A stretch of DNA of 64,000 nucleotides, taken from contig NZ_POUT01000017.1 of the NCBI RefSeq assembly GCF_002890915.1, positions 1 to 64,000 of the forward strand. Reading direction: 5' to 3'. Below the pieces are notes generated by a model that made no database searches, was not told the DNA's origin, and saw only the letters and a program-made list of their open reading frames with translations. Source of the DNA: Stutzerimonas stutzeri. GTDB lineage: Bacteria > Pseudomonadota > Gammaproteobacteria > Pseudomonadales > Pseudomonadaceae. A program made the position numbers and the translations under genes. Shown one piece after another: positions 55,280 to 64,000 of the stretch (the stretch's first letter is position 1; every line of letters starts with the position of its first letter).

Positions 55280-58020
55280 ACCAGCCGCTCGCGCCGGTGG
55301 CGCAGGTCCAGGGCGTCAGCCTGCAATACGGCAAGACCCGCGCGCTGGACGACCTCAGCGTCGACCTGCCGGCACGCTGCATGGTCGGGCTGATCGGCCC
55401 GGACGGCGTCGGCAAGTCCAGCCTGCTGGCGCTGATCGCCGGCGCGCGCAAGCTGCAGCAGGGCCAGGTGCGGGTGCTCGACGGCGACATGGGCGACCGC
55501 CACCACCGCCGCGCGGTGTGCCCGCGCATCGCCTACATGCCGCAGGGCCTGGGCAAGAACCTCTACCCGACGCTGACGGTATTCGAGAACCTCGAATTCT
55601 TCGGCCGCCTGTTCGGCCAGGCCGCCGACGAGCGCCACTGGCGCATCGCCGAGCTGACCCGCAGCACCGGCCTGGCGCCCTTCGTCGAACGGCCGGCCGG
55701 CAAGCTGTCCGGCGGCATGAAGCAGAAGCTCGGGCTGTGCTGCGCGCTGATCCACGATCCGGACCTGCTGATCCTCGACGAACCGACCACCGGCGTCGAC
55801 CCGCTGTCGCGCAGCCAGTTCTGGGAGCTGATCGAGCGCATCCGCCAGGATCGTCCACAGATGAGCGTGCTGGTGGCCACCGCCTACATGGACGAGGCGC
55901 AGCGCTTCGATCACCTGGTGGCGATGGACGCCGGGCGCATCCTCGCCACCGGCACGCCGGCCGAGCTGCTGGCGCGCACCGCCAGCGACAGCCTGGAAGA
56001 GGCGTTCATCCGCCTGCTGCCGGAGGAGAAGAGCCGCCGCCACCGCACCCTGGCAATCCCGCCACGCCAGGCCAGCGACGACATCGCCATCGAGGCCCAC
56101 GACCTGACCATGCGCTTCGGCGACTTCGTCGCCGTGGACCGGGTCAACCTGCGCATCGAGCGCGGCGAGATCTTCGGTTTCCTCGGCTCCAACGGCTGCG
56201 GCAAGACCACCACCATGAAGATGCTCACCGGGCTGCTGCCGGCCAGCGAGGGCCACGCCCTGCTGTTCGGCAAGCCGGTGGACCCGCACGACCTGCAGAC
56301 CCGCCAGCGGGTCGGCTACATGTCCCAGGCCTTCTCGCTGTACAGCGAACTGACCGTGCGGCAGAACCTCGACCTGCACGCCCGGCTGTTCCACCTGCCG
56401 GCCGAGCGCCGCGAACCGCGCATCCGCGAGATGCTCGAACGCTTCGGGCTGGTCGACGAGGCCGACAGCCTGCCCGAAGCGCTGCCATTGGGCGTGCGCC
56501 AGCGCCTGTCGCTGGCGGTGGCGGTGATCCACGCGCCGGAAATGCTGATCCTCGACGAGCCCACCTCCGGCGTCGACCCGGTGGCGCGCGACGGTTTCTG
56601 GGAACTGCTGGTGCAGCTGTCGCGCGAGGACGGCGTGACCATCTTCATCTCCACCCACTTCATGAACGAGGCGCTGCGCTGCGACCGCATCTCGCTGATG
56701 CACGCCGGCCGCGTGCTGGACAGCGACACGCCGCAGGCGCTGATGGACAAGCGCGGCCTGGCGACCCTCGAAGAGACCTTCATCGCCTACCTCGAGGATG
56801 CCGTGGCCGAAGGTGCCGCCAGCGGCCCGCAGGACACCGCGACGGCCACCGAGCGCGAGCGCCCGGCCAAGGTCGCCAGCAGCGCCGAGCTGCGCGCGCG
56901 CTTCAGCCTGCGCCGCCTGCTCAGCTACACCCGCCGCGAATCCATGGAACTGCGCCGCGACCCGATCCGCGCCACCCTGGCCATGCTCGGCACCGTGCTG
57001 CTGATGTTCATCATGGGCTACGGCATCAGCCTGGACGTCGAGGACCTGACCTACGCGGTGCTCGACCACGACCAGACCACCACCAGCCAGGCCTACGCGC
57101 TGAACATCGCCGGCTCGCGCTATTTCATCGAGAAGGCGCCGCTGGCAAGCCCCGGCGAGCTGGACCGGCGCCTGCGCAGCGGCGACATCAGCCTGGCCAT
57201 CGAGATCCCGCCCGACTTCGGCCGCGACCTCAAGCGCGGCGCCATCCCGCAGGTGGCGTTCTGGATCGACGGCGCCATGCCGATGCGCGCCGATACCATC
57301 AAGGGCTACGTGCAGGGCCTGCATACCAGCTACCTGCAGGATCTGGCGCGCAGCGCCGGGGTGAGCAGCGCCGCCCTGGCCGACATCGCCATCCGCTACC
57401 GCTACAACCCGGACGTGCAGAGCCTGCCGGCCATGGTCCCGGCGATGATCCCGATCCTGCTGATGATGATCCCGGCGATGCTCACCGCCCTCGGCGTGGT
57501 GCGCGAGAAGGAGCTGGGCTCGATCACCAACTTCTACGTCACCCCGGTGACCCGCCTGGAATTCCTGCTCGGCAAGCAGTTGCCCTACATCGCCCTGGGC
57601 ATGGTCAACTTCGCCACCCTGGTGTTGCTGGCGGTGTTCGTCTTCGGCATCCCGATCAAGGGCAGCCTGCTCACCCTGGTGATCGGCGCGCTGCTCTACG
57701 TCACCTGCGCCACCGGCCTGGGCCTGCTGATGTCGTCGATGCTCAACAGCCAGATCGCGGCGATCTTCGGCACCGCCATCGCCACCCTGCTGCCGGCCGT
57801 GCAGTTCTCCGGGCTGACCCACCCGGTCTCGGCGCTGGAAGGCGCCAGCGCCTTCTTCGGGCAGATCTATCCGACCAGCCACTTCCTGATCATCAGCCGC
57901 GGGGTGTTCTCCAAGGCGCTGGGCATGGCCGACCTCTACTGGTACTTCATCCCCTTGCTGCTGGCGATCCCGCTGCTGACCCTGCTCAGCGTCGCCGGCC
58001 TGCGCAAGCAGGAAAAATGA
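55276..58020 (+). CDS. rbbA: ABC transporter RbbA-like: two ATPase domains fused to a permease (914 aa)
   Basis: Two nucleotide-binding domains: Walker A GPDGVGKSS with signature LSGGMKQKLGL in the first, and Walker A GSNGCGKTT with an altered signature (LPLGVRQRLSL) in the second. A membrane domain of the ABC-2 type follows (~residues 570-910; MAMLGTVLLMFIMGYGISLDV and later six-helix region). This is the RbbA architecture, called both ribosome-associated ATPase and exporter in E. coli. Start ATG 55276 chosen over an upstream in-frame codon inside the HlyD gene. Confidence 0.93.
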   Translation: MNQPLAPVAQVQGVSLQYGKTRALDDLSVDLPARCMVGLIGPDGVGKSSLLALIAGARKLQQGQVRVLDGDMGDRHHRRAVCPRIAYMPQGLGKNLYPTLTVFENLEFFGRLFGQAADERHWRIAELTRSTGLAPFVERPAGKLSGGMKQKLGLCCALIHDPDLLILDEPTTGVDPLSRSQFWELIERIRQDRPQMSVLVATAYMDEAQRFDHLVAMDAGRILATGTPAELLARTASDSLEEAFIRLLPEEKSRRHRTLAIPPRQASDDIAIEAHDLTMRFGDFVAVDRVNLRIERGEIFGFLGSNGCGKTTTMKMLTGLLPASEGHALLFGKPVDPHDLQTRQRVGYMSQAFSLYSELTVRQNLDLHARLFHLPAERREPRIREMLERFGLVDEADSLPEALPLGVRQRLSLAVAVIHAPEMLILDEPTSGVDPVARDGFWELLVQLSREDGVTIFISTHFMNEALRCDRISLMHAGRVLDSDTPQALMDKRGLATLEETFIAYLEDAVAEGAASGPQDTATATERERPAKVASSAELRARFSLRRLLSYTRRESMELRRDPIRATLAMLGTVLLMFIMGYGISLDVEDLTYAVLDHDQTTTSQAYALNIAGSRYFIEKAPLASPGELDRRLRSGDISLAIEIPPDFGRDLKRGAIPQVAFWIDGAMPMRADTIKGYVQGLHTSYLQDLARSAGVSSAALADIAIRYRYNPDVQSLPAMVPAMIPILLMMIPAMLTALGVVREKELGSITNFYVTPVTRLEFLLGKQLPYIALGMVNFATLVLLAVFVFGIPIKGSLLTLVIGALLYVTCATGLGLLMSSMLNSQIAAIFGTAIATLLPAVQFSGLTHPVSALEGASAFFGQIYPTSHFLIISRGVFSKALGMADLYWYFIPLLLAIPLLTLLSVAGLRKQEK

Positions 58021-58021
58021 C

Positions 58022-59137
58022 ATGCGCACACTCGGCAACGTCTTCCAGCTCGGCCTCAAGGAACTGCGCAGCCTGTACCGCGACCCGGCGCTGCTGGTGC
58101 TGATCGTCTACGCCTTCACCCTGGCCATCTACACCGCCGCCACCGCCCTGCCCGAGGCGCCGCACCGGGCCACCCTGGCAGTGGTCGACGAGGATCAGTC
58201 GCAGGCCTCGCGGCGCATCCTCAATGCCTTCCAGCTGCCCTACTTCCTGCCGCCGGTAGCCATCGACCTGCGGCAGATGGACAGCGGCATGGACGCCGGT
58301 TTCTACACCTTCACCCTGAACATTCCACCGGACTTCCAGGCCGACCTGCTGGCCGGGCGCAGCCCGACCATCCAGCTCAACGTCGACGCCACCCAGGTCA
58401 GCCAGGCGTTCACCGGCGCCGGGCACATCCAGCAGATCATCAACGACGAGGTCAGCGCCTTCGTCCAGCGCTACCGCGCCGGCAGCGCACTGCCGGTCGA
58501 GGCGGTGGTGCGTACCGCCTTCAACCCCAACCTGACGCGCTCCTGGTTCGGCGCGGTCAACGAGGTGATCAACCAGATCACCATGCTCTCGATCATCCTC
58601 ACCGGCGCCGCGCTGATCCGCGAGCGCGAGCACGGCACCATCGAACACCTGCTGGTGATGCCGGTGACGCCGTTCGAGATCATGCTGGCCAAGGTCTGGG
58701 CGATGGGCCTGGTGGTGCTGCTGGCCTCGGGCTTCGCCCTGCGCGTGATCGTCGAGGGCTGGCTGCAGATCCCGATCCAGGGCTCGCTGCTGCTGTTCAT
58801 CGGCGGCGCCGCGCTGCACCTGTTCGCCACCACCTCGATGGGCATCTTCTTCGGCACCGTGGCGCGCTCGATGCCGCAGCTGGGCCTGCTGATCATCCTC
58901 GCGCTGATGCCGCTGCAGATCCTCTCCGGCGGCATGACCCCGCGCGAGAGCATGCCCGAGCTGGTGCAGCACATCATGCTGGCGGCGCCGACCACGCACT
59001 TCATCGAACTGGCCCAGGCGATCCTCTTCCGCGGCGCCGGCGTTTCGGTGATCTGGCCGCAGCTGCTGGCGCTGGTGGTGATCGGCGCGGTGTTCTTTGT
59101 CGGCGCGCTGTCGCGCTTGCGCAAGTCGTTGCGCTAG
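58022..59137 (+). CDS. ABC-2 type permease (YhhJ-like), 371 aa
   Basis: N-terminal helix (DPALLVLIVYAFTLAIYTA), a large periplasmic loop (~50-170, ATLAVVDEDQSQASRRILNAFQLPYF), then five helices with MLSIILTGAALIREREHGTIEHLLVMP, the ABC-2 permease motif. Starts one base after rbbA stop. Final gene of the export operon; next gene is convergent. Confidence 0.92.
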   Translation: MRTLGNVFQLGLKELRSLYRDPALLVLIVYAFTLAIYTAATALPEAPHRATLAVVDEDQSQASRRILNAFQLPYFLPPVAIDLRQMDSGMDAGFYTFTLNIPPDFQADLLAGRSPTIQLNVDATQVSQAFTGAGHIQQIINDEVSAFVQRYRAGSALPVEAVVRTAFNPNLTRSWFGAVNEVINQITMLSIILTGAALIREREHGTIEHLLVMPVTPFEIMLAKVWAMGLVVLLASGFALRVIVEGWLQIPIQGSLLLFIGGAALHLFATTSMGIFFGTVARSMPQLGLLIILALMPLQILSGGMTPRESMPELVQHIMLAAPTTHFIELAQAILFRGAGVSVIWPQLLALVVIGAVFFVGALSRLRKSLR

Positions 59138-59152
59138 CGGCGGGAACAGAGC

Positions 59153-60088
59153 CTAACCCTGGACGACCCGATTGCGCCCTTCGCGCTTGGCACAGAACAG
59201 CGCCTGGTCGGCCTCGCTCAGCAGCGCATCCAGGCTGCGGCTGGCATCGCTGCAGGCACTGACGCCGAAACTGGCGGTACAGCGTACCGAGCGATCGCCG
59301 TCGGCGACGGCCACCGCCTCGATCTCCAGGCGCAGGCGTTCGGCGATCGCCAGCGCCTGCCGCAGATCGGCATCGGCCAGCACCAACGCGAACTCCTCGC
59401 CGCCGAGCCGACCGAAGATGTCCTGCTCGCGCACCTGTGGCTGCAGGGCATCGGCCACGGCACGCAGCAAGCGGTCACCCGCGGCATGCCCATAGGTATC
59501 GTTGACCCGCTTGAAGTGATCGATATCGAACATGACCACCGCCATGGAGCGTGCCCGGCGATCATGCCGGAAGGCCCGCTCGCCCAGCTCGAAGAATGCC
59601 CGGCGATTGTTCAGGCCGGTCAGTTCGTCGGTACGCGCCAGGGCCTCGGCGCGCGACACCGCGAGGTGCAGTTGCTGCTCCATGCGCTTGCGCTCGGTGA
59701 TGTCGGTGGCGATTTCCAGGCGGACCAGGCGACCGTCGGTCCAGGGAATCGCCTGGTCCCGGCACTGGTACCAGTTGCCATTGGCCGTGTTCTGGAATTC
59801 CCAGACGTGCACACCGGCCGGCCGCCCGACGGGGTCGACCAGCCGTGCGTTGCTGCAGAACCGGCACGGCCCCTGCTGCTCGGCCTGCAACAGCTGCCAG
59901 CAGGTCTTGCCCTGGTACTGGCCCCAGATGGCCCGGCCGTACTCGTTGAGGTACAGCAGCTCGTAGGTCTGCATGTCGGCCACGTAGACCAGCGCATCGA
60001 GCCGGTCGAGGATGCTGGCGATGCCGCCAGCCGGCTGGCCGGCTGCGTCCGCATCGAGGCTGGCGCCTGGCACGGGGATAGGGGGCAA
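59153..60088 (-). CDS. diguanylate cyclase with PAS domain (311 aa)
   Basis: Minus strand. PAS domain (~20-115; LDALVYVADMQTYELLYLNEYGRAIWG), then GGDEF domain with LARTDELTGLNNRRAFFELG and the active-site variant GGEEF (RLGGEEFALVLAD). It would make cyclic di-GMP. Cys residues CWQLLQAEQQGPCRFC in the PAS domain could bind a cofactor or metal. I place the start at TTG 60088 because AGGAGAG lies 7 bases upstream and the protein then begins just before the PAS domain; a Met start further upstream (60355) gives an unlikely Arg/Pro-rich leader. Convergent with the ABC operon, divergent from rmlB. Confidence 0.85.
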   Translation of the reverse strand: MPPIPVPGASLDADAAGQPAGGIASILDRLDALVYVADMQTYELLYLNEYGRAIWGQYQGKTCWQLLQAEQQGPCRFCSNARLVDPVGRPAGVHVWEFQNTANGNWYQCRDQAIPWTDGRLVRLEIATDITERKRMEQQLHLAVSRAEALARTDELTGLNNRRAFFELGERAFRHDRRARSMAVVMFDIDHFKRVNDTYGHAAGDRLLRAVADALQPQVREQDIFGRLGGEEFALVLADADLRQALAIAERLRLEIEAVAVADGDRSVRCTASFGVSACSDASRSLDALLSEADQALFCAKREGRNRVVQG

Positions 60089-60360
60089 GGGGACTCTCCT
60101 CTGCACAGCGGTTACGGCATCAAGACCTTGCGCGCCGAACGCGCGCGCAAGCCACTCCTCGCGGCTTGGCCGATCTTCAACCCGGCGCCCTGGCGCGCCG
60201 GCTGCCCGGCATCGTGCCAGTGCCCTATGATGCACTCCGGTAACCGAACGGTCACCCGGCGCCCCACGACACCCGGGAATTTTTGTACCGGGGGCCGGTC
60301 TATCGTGCCGACATGCTAAGAGCCTGACGCTCGACAGCGCGCCAAGGAAGCCCAATCACT

Positions 60361-61434
60361 ATGCGCATTCTCGTTACCGGCGGGGCCGGATTCATCGGCT
60401 CCGCGCTGATCCGTCATCTCATTCTCGATACCGAGCACAGCGTGCTCAACCTGGACAAGCTGACCTATGCCGGCAACCTCGAGTCGCTGGCCAGCGTGGA
60501 AGACAACCCGCGCTATCAGTTCCTCCAGGCCGACATCGCTGATCGTGAGCGGGTCAGCGAGGCGCTGCTGGACTTCCAGCCGGACGCCGTCATGCACCTG
60601 GCCGCCGAGTCCCACGTCGACCGCTCGATCGACGGCCCGGCCGAATTCATCCAGACCAACATCGTCGGCACCTACCAGCTGCTGGAGGCCACCCGTGCCT
60701 ACTGGCAGAGCCTGCCGGCCGAGCGCCGCGCGGCGTTCCGCTTCCACCACATCTCCACCGACGAGGTGTACGGCGACCTGCACGGCGTCGACGACCTGTT
60801 CACCGAGACCACGCCCTACGCGCCCAGCTCGCCCTATTCGGCGAGCAAGGCTTCGTCGGACCACTTGGTTCGCGCCTGGCAGCGTACCTACGGCCTGCCG
60901 GTGCTGGTGACCAACTGCTCGAACAACTACGGGCCGTTCCACTTCCCCGAGAAGCTGATCCCGCTGGTGATCCTCAACGCGCTGGATGGCAAGCCGCTGC
61001 CGGTCTACGGCGACGGCTCGCAGATCCGCGACTGGCTGTTCGTCGAGGACCACGCCCGCGCGCTGCTCAAGGTGGTCAGCGAAGGCGAGGTCGGCGAGAC
61101 CTACAACATCGGCGGCCACAACGAGCAGAAGAACATCGACGTGGTGCGCGGCATCTGCGCGCTGCTGGAAGAGCTGGCGCCGAGCAAGCCGGCCGGCCTC
61201 GCCCGCTATGAAGACCTGATCACCTTCGTCAAGGATCGCCCAGGCCACGACCTGCGCTATGCCATCGACGCCGGCAAGATCGAGCGCGAGCTGGGCTGGG
61301 TGCCGCAGGAAACCTTCCAGAGCGGCCTGCGCAAGACCGTGCAGTGGTACCTGGACAACCTCGAATGGTGCCGTCGCGTGCAGGACGGCAGCTATCAACG
61401 CGAGCGCCTCGGCGCCCTGGAGAACATCGCATGA
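60361..61434 (+). CDS. rmlB: dTDP-glucose 4,6-dehydratase
   Basis: 357 aa. Second step to dTDP-L-rhamnose. NAD-binding GGAGFIGSALIRHL, active TDEVYGDL, YSASKASSDHLVRAW and NNYGPFHFPEKLIPL are present. Start ATG 60361, 272 bases from the divergent cyclase start. The stop overlaps rmlA ATG (ATGA). Confidence 0.97.
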   Translation: MRILVTGGAGFIGSALIRHLILDTEHSVLNLDKLTYAGNLESLASVEDNPRYQFLQADIADRERVSEALLDFQPDAVMHLAAESHVDRSIDGPAEFIQTNIVGTYQLLEATRAYWQSLPAERRAAFRFHHISTDEVYGDLHGVDDLFTETTPYAPSSPYSASKASSDHLVRAWQRTYGLPVLVTNCSNNYGPFHFPEKLIPLVILNALDGKPLPVYGDGSQIRDWLFVEDHARALLKVVSEGEVGETYNIGGHNEQKNIDVVRGICALLEELAPSKPAGLARYEDLITFVKDRPGHDLRYAIDAGKIERELGWVPQETFQSGLRKTVQWYLDNLEWCRRVQDGSYQRERLGALENIA

Positions 61435-62303
61435 AAGGAATCATCCTCGCCGGAGGCTCCGGCACCCGTCTGCACCCGATCACTCTCGGCGTATCCAAGC
61501 AGCTGCTGCCGATCTACGACAAGCCGATGGCCTACTACCCGATCTCGGTGCTGATGCTCGCCGGCATCCGCGACATCCTGGTCATCTCCACCCCGCAGGA
61601 CCTGCCGCAGTACCGCAACCTGCTGGGCGACGGCAGCCAGTTCGGGGTCAGCTTCAGCTACGCCGAACAACCCTCGCCGGACGGCCTGGCCCAGGCCTTC
61701 CTGATCGGTGAAGAATTCATCGGCGACGACTCGGTGTGCCTGATCCTCGGCGACAACATCTTCCACGGCCAGCACTTCACCGAGAAGCTGCAGCGTGCCG
61801 CCGCCCAGGAGAAGGGCGCCACGGTGTTCGGCTACTGGGTCAAGGACCCGGAGCGCTTCGGCGTGATCGACTTCGACGAGAGCGGCAAGGCGCTGTCCAT
61901 CGAGGAGAAGCCGAAGAAGCCCAAGTCCAGCTACGCGGTGACCGGCCTGTACTTCTACGACAACGACGTGATCGAGATCGCCAAGTCGATCAAGCCATCG
62001 CCGCGCGGCGAGCTGGAGATCACCGACGTCAACATGGCCTACCTCGAGCGCGGCGACCTCAACGTCGAGCGTTTCGGCCGCGGCTTCGCCTGGCTCGACA
62101 CCGGCACCCACGACAGTCTGCTGGAGGCCTCGCAGTACGTGCAGACCATCGAGCACCGCCAAGGCCTGAAGGTCGCCTGCCTGGAAGAAATCGCCTACCA
62201 GCACAAGTGGATCGACCGCGAGCAGCTGCTGCGCCGCGCCGATGCCCTGGGCAAGACCGGCTACGGCCAGTACCTGTTCAAGCTGGCGGGTGAAGACGCA
62301 TGA
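61431..62303 (+). CDS. rmlA: glucose-1-phosphate thymidylyltransferase
   Basis: 290 aa by ATG 61431, which overlaps the rmlB stop; an upstream in-frame start lies inside rmlB. Nucleotidyltransferase motif GGSGTRLHPITLGVSKQLLP and the catalytic/binding GDNIFHG, VIDFDESGKALSIEEKPKKPKS are clear. First step of the pathway. Confidence 0.97.
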   Translation: MKGIILAGGSGTRLHPITLGVSKQLLPIYDKPMAYYPISVLMLAGIRDILVISTPQDLPQYRNLLGDGSQFGVSFSYAEQPSPDGLAQAFLIGEEFIGDDSVCLILGDNIFHGQHFTEKLQRAAAQEKGATVFGYWVKDPERFGVIDFDESGKALSIEEKPKKPKSSYAVTGLYFYDNDVIEIAKSIKPSPRGELEITDVNMAYLERGDLNVERFGRGFAWLDTGTHDSLLEASQYVQTIEHRQGLKVACLEEIAYQHKWIDREQLLRRADALGKTGYGQYLFKLAGEDA

Positions 62304-62845
62304 ACGTGATCGAGACCGGCATTCCCGACGTCCTCGTCATCGAGCCCAAGGTCTTCGGCGACGAACGCGGCTTCTTCTACGAGAGCTTCAACGCCGCCGC
62401 CTTCGAGGCGGCGACGGGGCTCAAGCGCCAGTTCGTCCAGGACAACCACTCCAAGTCCCAGCGCGGCGTGCTGCGCGGCCTGCACTACCAGATCCGCCAG
62501 CCGCAGGGGAAACTGGTGCGGGTGGTGGCCGGCGAGGTGTTCGACGTCGCCGTCGACCTGCGCCGCAGCTCGCCGAGCTTCGGCCGCTGGGTCGGCACCC
62601 GCCTGAGCGCGCAGAACCAGCGCCAGCTGTGGATCCCCGAAGGCTTCGCGCATGGTTTCGTGGTACTCAGCGAGAGCGCCGAGTTCCTCTACAAGACCAC
62701 CGACTACTATGCACCGGAGCACGAGCGCAGCCTGCTGTGGAACGACCCGGCGCTCGGCATCCAATGGCCGATCGACGAGCCACCGCAACTGTCCGCCAAG
62801 GACCAGGCCGGCAAGCCCCTCAGCGAGGCGGAACTGTTTCCATGA
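62300..62845 (+). CDS. rmlC: dTDP-4-dehydrorhamnose 3,5-epimerase
   Basis: 181 aa cupin-fold epimerase. DERGFFYESFN, QDNHSKSQRGVLRGLHYQ (catalytic His), GEVFDVAVDLRRSSPSFG and EGFAHGFVVLSESAEFLYK (Tyr region) are typical. Overlaps rmlA by four bases (ATGA). Confidence 0.97.
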   Translation: MNVIETGIPDVLVIEPKVFGDERGFFYESFNAAAFEAATGLKRQFVQDNHSKSQRGVLRGLHYQIRQPQGKLVRVVAGEVFDVAVDLRRSSPSFGRWVGTRLSAQNQRQLWIPEGFAHGFVVLSESAEFLYKTTDYYAPEHERSLLWNDPALGIQWPIDEPPQLSAKDQAGKPLSEAELFP

Positions 62846-63759
62846 AGATCCTGATCACCGGTAGCAAAGGCCAGCTCGCCCGAGAACTGCAGCTCGAACT
62901 CGCCGGTGTCGGCAAACCGTTGGCCCTGGGGCACAACGCCATGGACCTGGCCGATCCCGAGCAGATCCGCCAACAGGTGCGCCTGCTGCGTCCGGACCTG
63001 ATCGTCAACGCGGCGGCCTATACCGCCGTCGACCCGGCGGAAACCCACCGCGAGCAGGCCTTCGCGGTGAACGCCCACGGCCCCGGTGTGCTCGCCGAAG
63101 AGGCGGCCCGGCTCGGCGTGCCGCTGATCCACTACTCCAGCGATTACGTGTTCGACGGCAGCAAGGCCGAACCCTACACCGAGCACGACACGCCGCACCC
63201 GCTGGGCGTCTATGGCGCCAGCAAGCTGGCCGGCGAACAGGCGATCCAGGCGGTTGGCGGCGAGCACCTGATCCTGCGCACCAGCTGGGTCTATTCGCAA
63301 CACGGCACGAACTTCCTGCTGACCATGCAGCGCCTGCTGCAGGAGCGCGATGCGCTGTCGGTGGTGAGCGACGAGATCGGCGCACCGACCTGGGCGGCCA
63401 GCATCGCCCGGGCGACGGCCGAGATCGTGCGCAAACGCCAGGCCGGCGAAGGCGGCCCCGGCGGCCTCTATCATCTCACCGCCAGCGGCGAGACCTCCTG
63501 GTACGGCTTCGCCTGCAGCATCGCCGAACAGCTGCGCCAGCAAGGCCGCTTGAAAGCCCGCATCGAGCCGATCCCGTCCCGCGACTACCCGACCGCGGCC
63601 GCCCGCCCGCTCAATTCGCGGCTCAGTTGCGCCCGGCTGCAGCACGACTGGGGCATCCGCCTGCCGGATTGGGAAAGCGCGCTGCATGAATGCCTGGCGC
63701 GATCGCACCCGCAACCCGCCGACGCCCAGCTGGCCCAGGCCGCGTCGGTCGGCCGCTGA
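62842..63759 (+). CDS. rmlD: dTDP-4-dehydrorhamnose reductase
   Basis: 305 aa. Last pathway step. GSKGQLARELQLEL, AAYTAVDPAE, SSDYVFDGSKAEPY, YGASKLAGEQ are the family marks. ATG 62842 overlaps the rmlC stop. Here the order is B-A-C-D, while P. aeruginosa has B-D-A-C. Confidence 0.96.
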   Translation: MKILITGSKGQLARELQLELAGVGKPLALGHNAMDLADPEQIRQQVRLLRPDLIVNAAAYTAVDPAETHREQAFAVNAHGPGVLAEEAARLGVPLIHYSSDYVFDGSKAEPYTEHDTPHPLGVYGASKLAGEQAIQAVGGEHLILRTSWVYSQHGTNFLLTMQRLLQERDALSVVSDEIGAPTWAASIARATAEIVRKRQAGEGGPGGLYHLTASGETSWYGFACSIAEQLRQQGRLKARIEPIPSRDYPTAAARPLNSRLSCARLQHDWGIRLPDWESALHECLARSHPQPADAQLAQAASVGR

Positions 63760-63884
63760 CTCCGCGACCAGGCGGTGCCTGCCAGGCGAACCGCCGCACC
63801 CGCGGCTCGTCGTCGTTCACACGTCGACAATGAACCGCAGCACGATCCGCGTGCATAATGCGCCCGACCCACAGGCGCCCACGC

Positions 63885-64000
63885 ATGACCGCACCGCTTA
63901 CTCCCCGTCGCCCCCGCTGGCGCAACCTCGCCCTGCTGGCGCTGCTGCTGGCGCCCCTGCTCTGGCCGTTGCAGCAACTCGCCGAGCGTTACTACCGCAA
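63885..64000 (+). CDS. start of a membrane protein, probably a DctB/MifS-like sensor histidine kinase (cut by window end)
   Basis: The first 38 codons (TAPLTPRRPRWRNLALLALLLAPLLWPLQQLAERYYR) give a charged N-terminus and one membrane helix. In P. aeruginosa a C4-dicarboxylate-type sensor kinase gene follows the rml operon, so that is the best guess. Domain content cannot be seen. Confidence 0.45.
   Translation, partial: MTAPLTPRRPRWRNLALLALLLAPLLWPLQQLAERYYR

Noticed and set aside
59486..60319. Plus-strand open frame of 277 codons in the diguanylate cyclase region
   Set aside because: Antisense to the PAS-GGDEF gene, with no ribosome site or recognisable domain.

Overview
The window looks like a Pseudomonas chromosome (Gammaproteobacteria): high GC, an H2-type type VI secretion (T6SS) cluster in the order known from P. 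aeruginosa, Pseudomonas-style REP elements, and the dTDP-L-rhamnose operon followed by the start of a likely two-component sensor gene. The species cannot be fixed from sequence reading alone.

Layout. 1-2650: the right end of an integrated element, with the tail of a DUF927-type primase/helicase-like protein, two small element genes, clusters of GGGGACA and GGTTCGC repeats, about 0.8 kb without genes, and a tRNA-3'-end-like scar followed by a terminator. 2.9-12.7 kb: core-type uptake genes, namely a Fur-box-preceded TonB receptor, a periplasmic solute-binding-like protein, a BCCT (BetT-like) transporter, a polar amino-acid ABC operon (ATPase, binding protein, two permeases) and a YeaD-type mutarotase. 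13.0-38.0 kb: a complete H2-type T6SS operon on the + strand: tssA-B-C-E, [PAAR-Tle1 effector plus three DUF2931 lipoproteins], tssF-G-H, sigma54 activator, two small lipoproteins, fha, tssJ-K-L-M, PP2C phosphatase and Ser/Thr kinase. hcp is absent, as in the P. aeruginosa H2 locus. 38.0-46.9 kb: a cargo module with vgrG, a phospholipase D (Tle5-like) toxin, a Tli4-like immunity protein, and then an AT-rich graveyard of toxin-tail and immunity-like genes, some broken.

47-50 kb: a membrane-anchored di-haem peroxidase-like protein and a catalase-family protein. 50.4-53.9 kb: an Mla/MCE-type lipid transport operon (permease with a STAS-like N-terminus, ATPase, MCE protein, auxiliary lipoprotein). 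54.2-59.1 kb: a yhiI-rbbA-yhhJ-type HlyD/ABC export operon. 59.2-60.1 kb: a PAS-GGDEF diguanylate cyclase on the minus strand. 60.4-63.8 kb: rmlB-A-C-D. 63.9 kb to the end: the start of a membrane protein, probably a DctB/MifS-like sensor kinase.

How it works together: the T6SS would fire two lipid-degrading toxins, a PAAR-tipped Tle1 phospholipase and a VgrG-carried phospholipase D. Each is translationally coupled to immunity lipoproteins or periplasmic proteins. The most unusual features are homopolymer tracts in two immunity genes (C8, which breaks the reading frame of the third DUF2931 gene, and G9 in the Tli4-like gene), the effector cassette placed between tssE and tssF, and the AT-rich block of orphan candidate immunity and lysozyme-inhibitor-like genes downstream of the phospholipase D module.
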